NCBI GenBank assembly: GCA_900549845.1
Contig: URPT01000048.1
Span: forward strand, 1 to 10,492
Length of the DNA stretch: 10,492 nucleotides
Direction of reading: 5' to 3'
Origin: an uncultured Veillonella sp.
GTDB lineage: Bacteria; Bacillota; Negativicutes; Veillonellales; Veillonellaceae
Shown here: one piece after another, positions 7,243 through 10,492 of the stretch
How the letters are laid out: every line of letters begins with the position of its first letter
Position numbering within the stretch: the first letter of the stretch is position 1
Notes under the pieces: generated by a model
The model's database searches: none
What the model was told of the DNA's origin: nothing
Seen by the model: the letters and a program-made list of their open reading frames with translations, nothing else
Program-made: the position numbers and the translations under genes

Positions 7243-7740
7243 ATGAGATATGGGCAAATAAGACAATATGATATTGCCAATGGGGAAGGTATTCGTACAT
7301 CTATATTCGTAACTGGTTGTACACATTGTTGCTATAACTGTTTTAATGAAGAATACCAGAATTTTAATGCCGGTAAGGAGTGGACTCAATCTGAAACTGA
7401 TTTAGTTGTATCCTATGTGAAAAGTCCAACATGCTCAGGTTTAACCTTGTTAGGTGGGGAACCGTTCCAAAATGTACAAGGTTTATTGCCGGTGGTGCGG
7501 GCAGTTCGTGCGGCGGTACCAGAAAAGAAAATTTGGGCCTATTCAGGTTATACAATAGATGATATCTTAGAAGATGAGTTGAGAAGCGCTTTATTACATG
7601 AAATTGATATTCTCGTAGATGGTCGCTTTGTAGATGAACTCAAAGATCCCGCATTGCGATTTAGAGGATCATCTAATCAACGTATTATAGATGTTAAGAA
7701 AACATTAGAAATAGGCGAAGTCGTATTAGCAATGGAGTAA
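7243..7740 (+). CDS. nrdG: Anaerobic ribonucleotide reductase activating protein (radical SAM)
   Basis: This 165-residue radical-SAM enzyme uses a [4Fe-4S] cluster and S-adenosylmethionine to generate the glycyl radical on NrdD. The cluster motif CX3CX2C is C26, C30 and C33 in GCTHCCYNC. The N-terminal YDIANGEGIRTSIFVTGC stretch is the standard opening of the family. LLGGEPF at about 68-74 is the SAM-contacting motif. Length is near the family norm of about 155-175. The start at 7243 is chosen because GGAGG at 7233-7237 sits 5 nt upstream. A longer in-frame start at 7216 would place the ribosome binding site inside the gene. It follows nrdD by 137 bp with a hairpin between them. A weak promoter candidate is TTGTAA at 7175-7180 with TATATG at 7197-7202. 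A CLC transporter gene begins 2 bp after its stop codon. Confidence 0.95.
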   Translation: MRYGQIRQYDIANGEGIRTSIFVTGCTHCCYNCFNEEYQNFNAGKEWTQSETDLVVSYVKSPTCSGLTLLGGEPFQNVQGLLPVVRAVRAAVPEKKIWAYSGYTIDDILEDELRSALLHEIDILVDGRFVDELKDPALRFRGSSNQRIIDVKKTLEIGEVVLAME

Positions 7741-7742
7741 GT

Positions 7743-8981
7743 ATGGCATTTGATAAACGTTTAATAGGCCTCATAATTATCGTTGGATTTATAGCGGGAT
7801 TGGTAGGGGCTTCTTATACACATTTATTACATGGTATTCAGCACTTTGTATATCATTATTCTGCTGCTGATCATATGAGTTTTGGCGCTGCTGTAGCTCG
7901 TGTATCTCCAGTAGAGCGATTGATACCACTGATTATTTGCGGTCTTATAGGCGGTGTCGGTTGGGTACTTATTCACCGATATGGTAAAGGTGTTGTAGAT
8001 ATTAAAACGGCTGTATCTGGTAAGATGGATATGAATCCTATTACTACTGTTTTACATGCAACTTTACAAATTATTACAGTAGGTATTGGTTCACCATTAG
8101 GTCGAGAAGTCGCACCACGTGAAGCCAGTGCAGGGATTACAACTTTTTTAGTTAAACATTTTGATATAAAACAAGAAGACCGCCAACTATTGATTGCTTG
8201 TGCAGCAGGTGCTGGTCTTGCGGCCGTTTATAATTCACCTTTATCGGCAGCGATTTTTACGTTGGAAACATTGCTTCTTACATGGAATATACGCGCTATG
8301 AGTGCTGCTCTTATATGCTGTGGATTAGCAACCTTTGTAACGAGACAGGCAGGTGTAGGGGATGTTATTCAATATACAATGGCTCAACCTAGCTTGGGTA
8401 GTCATTATGTTGAATTCTCCATTGCCTTGGGTGCTATTGTTGCCTTAGGTGTAGTTTTATTTAATATTACACAAAGTAAGTTACCGGCTATTCATCGTAG
8501 CAGTCCTGTTATGATCCCCATATCTATCGTAGCCTTTACACTTATTGGTGCGTTAGCTATGTATTTTCCTGAAATACTTGGGAATGGTAAGGCCGGGAAC
8601 GAATTAACCTTTACCAATGATATTACATGGACTTATGCATTAGGATTATTTGGTTCTAAGTGGGCAGCAGTATTACTCGCATTAGCAGCAGGTGCGTATG
8701 GTGGTCGTATTACTCCATCTATGATGTTGGGCAGTACGTTAGCCATAGTATTTGGTACTTTTTGGTCTATTGCCGTGGCTCCTATATCATTGGGGATGAC
8801 TGCCTTTATCGGTGCCGTAGCATTTTTAGGACTTGCACAAAAAATGCCTATGACCTCATGTGTATTTATGCTTGAGCTTTCAAGATTTTCTGTAGAAATG
8901 TTGTTCCCTATAGCGTTGACCATGGGTACAGCACTTATGGTGGAACAAATTATTCAGTCAAAACTAAAGAGCGATAAATAG
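7743..8981 (+). CDS. CLC-family anion channel/transporter
   Basis: This 412-residue membrane protein of the CLC superfamily carries chloride or another anion, in bacteria usually in exchange for protons. It has many hydrophobic helices and no C-terminal CBS domains. The selectivity motif region reads GSPLGREVAP at 116-125, with the gating glutamate likely E122, which suggests an antiporter. The helix stretch AGAGLAAVYNSPLSAAIFTLE and the GGRITP motif at 320-325 match the family pattern. The usual first motif GSGIP is not recognisable (GKGVVDIK lies in that region), and the GREGP motif is changed to GREVAP. Anion preference is therefore uncertain, and fluoride or another ion cannot be excluded. 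The ribosome binding site GGAG at 7734-7737 lies within the last codons of nrdG, suggesting translational coupling. No strong terminator is seen until 9183. Confidence 0.88.
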   Translation: MAFDKRLIGLIIIVGFIAGLVGASYTHLLHGIQHFVYHYSAADHMSFGAAVARVSPVERLIPLIICGLIGGVGWVLIHRYGKGVVDIKTAVSGKMDMNPITTVLHATLQIITVGIGSPLGREVAPREASAGITTFLVKHFDIKQEDRQLLIACAAGAGLAAVYNSPLSAAIFTLETLLLTWNIRAMSAALICCGLATFVTRQAGVGDVIQYTMAQPSLGSHYVEFSIALGAIVALGVVLFNITQSKLPAIHRSSPVMIPISIVAFTLIGALAMYFPEILGNGKAGNELTFTNDITWTYALGLFGSKWAAVLLALAAGAYGGRITPSMMLGSTLAIVFGTFWSIAVAPISLGMTAFIGAVAFLGLAQKMPMTSCVFMLELSRFSVEMLFPIALTMGTALMVEQIIQSKLKSDK

Positions 8982-9092
8982 CAATGGGCTGTAAATAACA
9001 ATGAGTGGTAGATTGCAATTAATAGTTGTGAGTAACAATCATACTAAGAGTTAATCACAGATTTATAAACTAAAAAATAAAGTGGATAGTTG

Positions 9093-9101
9093 TGTTATGA
9101 T
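9093..9101 (+). promoter_or_regulatory. Extended -10 promoter candidate
   Basis: TATGAT at 9096-9101 is preceded by TG at 9093-9094, an extended -10 pattern. There is no recognisable -35 at 17 bp upstream. Transcription would start near 9108. Confidence 0.45.
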
Positions 9102-9107
9102 ATGTAC

Positions 9108-9212
9108 CCATTTTCCTGGACATATATTATTTACTAGTCTAAACATATGGATGCTTCCCTGTATTTTACAGGGGTTATGGTGAAAGCCGAGGTCTTAGAG
9201 CCTCGGCTTTTT
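9108..9212 (+). ncRNA. Candidate small structured RNA, class unknown
   Basis: Between the extended -10 element and the terminator lies about 105 nt with no believable reading frame. A hairpin pairs CCCTGTA at 9157-9163 with TACAGGG at 9167-9173 around a TTT loop, and is followed by the terminator hairpin. ATATGT at 9100-9105 can pair with ACATAT near 9120-9125, though it straddles the predicted start. I compared it from memory with common riboswitches, 6S RNA, SRP RNA and tmRNA and saw no match. It could also simply be a long 3' untranslated end of the CLC transcript. Confidence 0.35.
9183..9212 (+). terminator. Strong intrinsic terminator
   Basis: A GC-rich 10-bp stem pairs 9183-9192 (AAAGCCGAGG) with 9201-9210 around an 8-nt loop, and a five-T run lies at 9208-9212. 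It would end the small RNA candidate and also any read-through from the nrdG-CLC unit. Confidence 0.9.
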
Positions 9213-9237
9213 GCTTTATTAGATATGCGATAGTTAT

Positions 9238-9330
9238 TGTAAATGTAAATGTAAATGTATATGTATATATTGTAATGTGTATGTAGTCTGATATATGTAG
9301 TTTAATATGTAGTCTAACATATGTATGGTA
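9238..9330. repeat. Short tandem repeats: TGTAAA/TGTATA units then 12-14 bp units
   Basis: Three TGTAAA units (9238-9255) are followed by two TGTATA units (9256-9267). Four degenerate copies beginning ATGTA then start at 9281, 9295, 9307 and 9321, three of them reading ATGTAGTYT. The patch lies about 460 bp upstream of the adhesin gene and is outside any recognised gene. Confidence 0.75.
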
Positions 9331-9559
9331 TACATTTGTCATGTCCGGTCGCGTGAAAAATTATGTAAAAATTAATATTTCATGAATATGGGATGATTTT
9401 TGTATATCTTCTTATGGGATGTTTTTTATTTTGTGGAATGTTTATCACTAAATATAATGAAAATTTTATCGTATAAATGCCCGTAAAATGAAGACTCTTT
9501 ATCTTAATTATTAAATTTATTAATTAAAATATAAAAATGAAGAAAACATGAAAATGATG

Positions 9560-9588
9560 TTTACAAGATAGAATTTTTTTGATATTGT
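9560..9588 (+). promoter_or_regulatory. Predicted promoter for the adhesin gene
   Basis: TTTACA at 9560-9565 (5 of 6) and TATTGT at 9583-9588 (4 of 6) are separated by 17 bp. Transcription would start near 9595, leaving a leader of about 200 nt before the adhesin start at 9793. Confidence 0.5.
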
Positions 9589-9609
9589 GTAGCCAAGGGT
9601 GAGAGTAAG

Positions 9610-9753
9610 ATGAATAATCATTCAAGAATACAATATTCGGGTCGTAAATCTGAATATTATCGTTGTGTTGGAAGTATAGATGATCACCCGTCTCTATCAT
9701 TTCTTTTTTTATTTCAAATTATGTTTGCTGTGTGTGGAAATGCAGACGGATGA
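9610..9753 (+). CDS. Possible 47-residue leader ORF upstream of the adhesin
   Basis: ATG at 9610 opens a 47-codon frame ending at TGA 9751-9753. It is followed by a second in-frame stop and then the adhesin start 40 bp after the first stop, in the same frame. The upstream AAGGGTGAG at 9595-9603 is a mediocre ribosome binding site. The peptide has a polar N-terminal half with a hydrophobic FLFLFQIMFAV stretch near its end. I recognise no family. It may be a leader peptide, the remnant of an older start region, or chance. Confidence 0.25.
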   Translation: MNNHSRIQYSGRKSEYYRCVGSIDDHPSLSFLFLFQIMFAVCGNADG

Positions 9754-9792
9754 TGTTTTTACCGATAGCTCAGTAGGAAAGGGGTAAGATTG

Positions 9793-10492
9793 ATGAATCG
9801 AGTTTTTAAAGTAATTTGGAATCGTACAAAGGGGTGTTACGTAGTCGTAGCGGAAACGGCAAAGAACATGACGAAACGGTCTTCTTTGTCGGTTGTATTT
9901 TCTAAAATGGTAGGAGTTACAGCGGTTGCCGTTATGTTGACGGGCGTTATGATTCCGACCGATGCTTTGGGGGCACCGATTAAAAATGGTATCGGCGCAC
10001 AAGCTGTAAATGACGGTGGTATCGCAATTGGTGATAGCACAAATGCTCAGGGTACTAATTCTATTGCTATCGGTACAGGTGCAAAAGCAGCTGGTGAAAG
10101 TACTGTAGGCACGAATATCCCGACAAGTACAGTGGCTATAGGTCAAGGGGCACAAGCTTTGGAAAACGGGGATATCGTTATTGGTCGTTCCGCAAAAAGT
10201 ATTGCTTCTAAGGAACATGGTAATCCTGGATCCGGTGCTGTTGTTATGGGGGCGGATGCTGCTTCCTACGGTGCTCGTGGTGATGTGGCTATCGGTGCAT
10301 CTGCGGAAACAAATGTAAAAATTAAGAATGATGGCGGTACTGTTAACCCTAAATATGCGCAAGGTGTAGCTATCGGCAGCACTGCGAAAACTTATGGTAC
10401 ACAGTCTCTTGCTCTCGGTGCAGATACAAGAGCTATCGGTAATTCATCTGTTGCCATCGGCGGTGATGATATCGATCAGGCAAAGCCTGATT
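9793..10492 (+). CDS. Trimeric autotransporter adhesin (YadA-like), N-terminal part
   Basis: This is the first 233 residues of a type Vc secreted surface adhesin. The gene runs off the right edge, and the passenger and membrane anchor are not visible. Residues 1 to about 28 (MNRVFKVIWNRTKGCYVVVAE) are an extended signal peptide region typical of large autotransporters. A hydrophobic core follows at about 38-56, with cleavage likely near A58-x-G60 or just after. From residue 75 onward come YadA-head repeats, each with an [IVL]-A-[IL]-G-like core, seen at 77-80, 91-94, 114-117, 128-131, 150-153, 165-168, 192-195, 206-209 and 220-223, with 11-27 residue spacing. In this family these form a trimeric left-handed beta-roll. 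AAAGGGG at 9778-9784 lies 8 nt before the ATG. Attachment to host or partner bacteria is the expected role. The ligand is unknown. Confidence 0.93.
   Translation, partial: MNRVFKVIWNRTKGCYVVVAETAKNMTKRSSLSVVFSKMVGVTAVAVMLTGVMIPTDALGAPIKNGIGAQAVNDGGIAIGDSTNAQGTNSIAIGTGAKAAGESTVGTNIPTSTVAIGQGAQALENGDIVIGRSAKSIASKEHGNPGSGAVVMGADAASYGARGDVAIGASAETNVKIKNDGGTVNPKYAQGVAIGSTAKTYGTQSLALGADTRAIGNSSVAIGGDDIDQAKPD

Larger units (their letters stand above)
8982..9609. other. AT-rich intergenic region without a convincing gene
   Basis: No supported protein gene was found in either strand. The region holds a possible promoter and small RNA ending in a strong terminator (about 9093-9212), short tandem repeats (9238-9330), two copies of TATGGGATG at 9387-9395 and 9413-9421, an imperfect AT palindrome near 9504-9527, and a promoter for the adhesin at 9560-9588. 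The first 100 bp after the CLC gene show nothing clear. Confidence 0.7.

Noticed and set aside
9147..9233. 28-codon ORF starting at ATG 9147
   Set aside because: It has no ribosome binding site and reads straight through the terminator hairpin at 9183-9212.
9709..10362. 217-codon open frame on the minus strand
   Set aside because: It lies opposite the adhesin, whose ESPR and YadA-head repeats are unmistakable. The antisense openness comes from the repetitive composition, and the predicted peptide resembles no family.

Overview
The window reads as chromosomal DNA of an anaerobic, AT-rich, Gram-negative member of the Firmicutes, most likely Veillonella or a close Negativicutes relative. The reasons are an oxygen-sensitive class III ribonucleotide reductase pair, GGAGG-type ribosome binding sites typical of Firmicutes, and a trimeric autotransporter adhesin with an extended signal peptide, which requires an outer membrane. 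The genus is an inference from this combination and was not tested by a database search. All recognised genes lie on the + strand.

Positions 2-3706 are the end of a surface-polysaccharide operon. It holds the 3' part of a membrane flippase of the polysaccharide exporter family, a UDP-glucuronate 4-epimerase-like enzyme, UDP-glucose 6-dehydrogenase (ugd) and a small VanZ-family membrane protein, closed by a perfect 17-bp terminator hairpin. The two enzymes would act in series, UDP-glucose to UDP-glucuronate to UDP-galacturonate, feeding a polymer whose lipid-linked unit the flippase could export. Positions 3784-4767 are a single-gene unit with its own promoter and terminator. It encodes a CpsB/YwqE-like PHP-family protein in which nearly every expected metal ligand is replaced, so it is probably a pseudophosphatase or has a changed function.

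Positions 4765-8981 hold the anaerobic ribonucleotide reductase nrdD, its activase nrdG, and a CLC-type anion transporter whose ribosome binding site lies inside the end of nrdG. Upstream of nrdD, two NrdR-box-like sites 32 bp apart flank and overlap a good sigma-70-type promoter. A terminator-like hairpin sits in the nrdD leader, so expression may be controlled at both initiation and elongation.

Positions 8982-9792 are a long AT-rich region without a convincing gene. It contains a possible small structured RNA with an extended -10 promoter and a strong terminator, a patch of short tandem repeats, and a promoter plus leader for the last gene. From 9793 to the window edge runs the N-terminal part of a YadA-like trimeric autotransporter adhesin. 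No tRNA, rRNA, CRISPR array, insertion sequence or clear foreign island was seen. The least explained elements are the degenerate PHP protein, the nrdD leader hairpin and the RNA candidate near 9108-9212.
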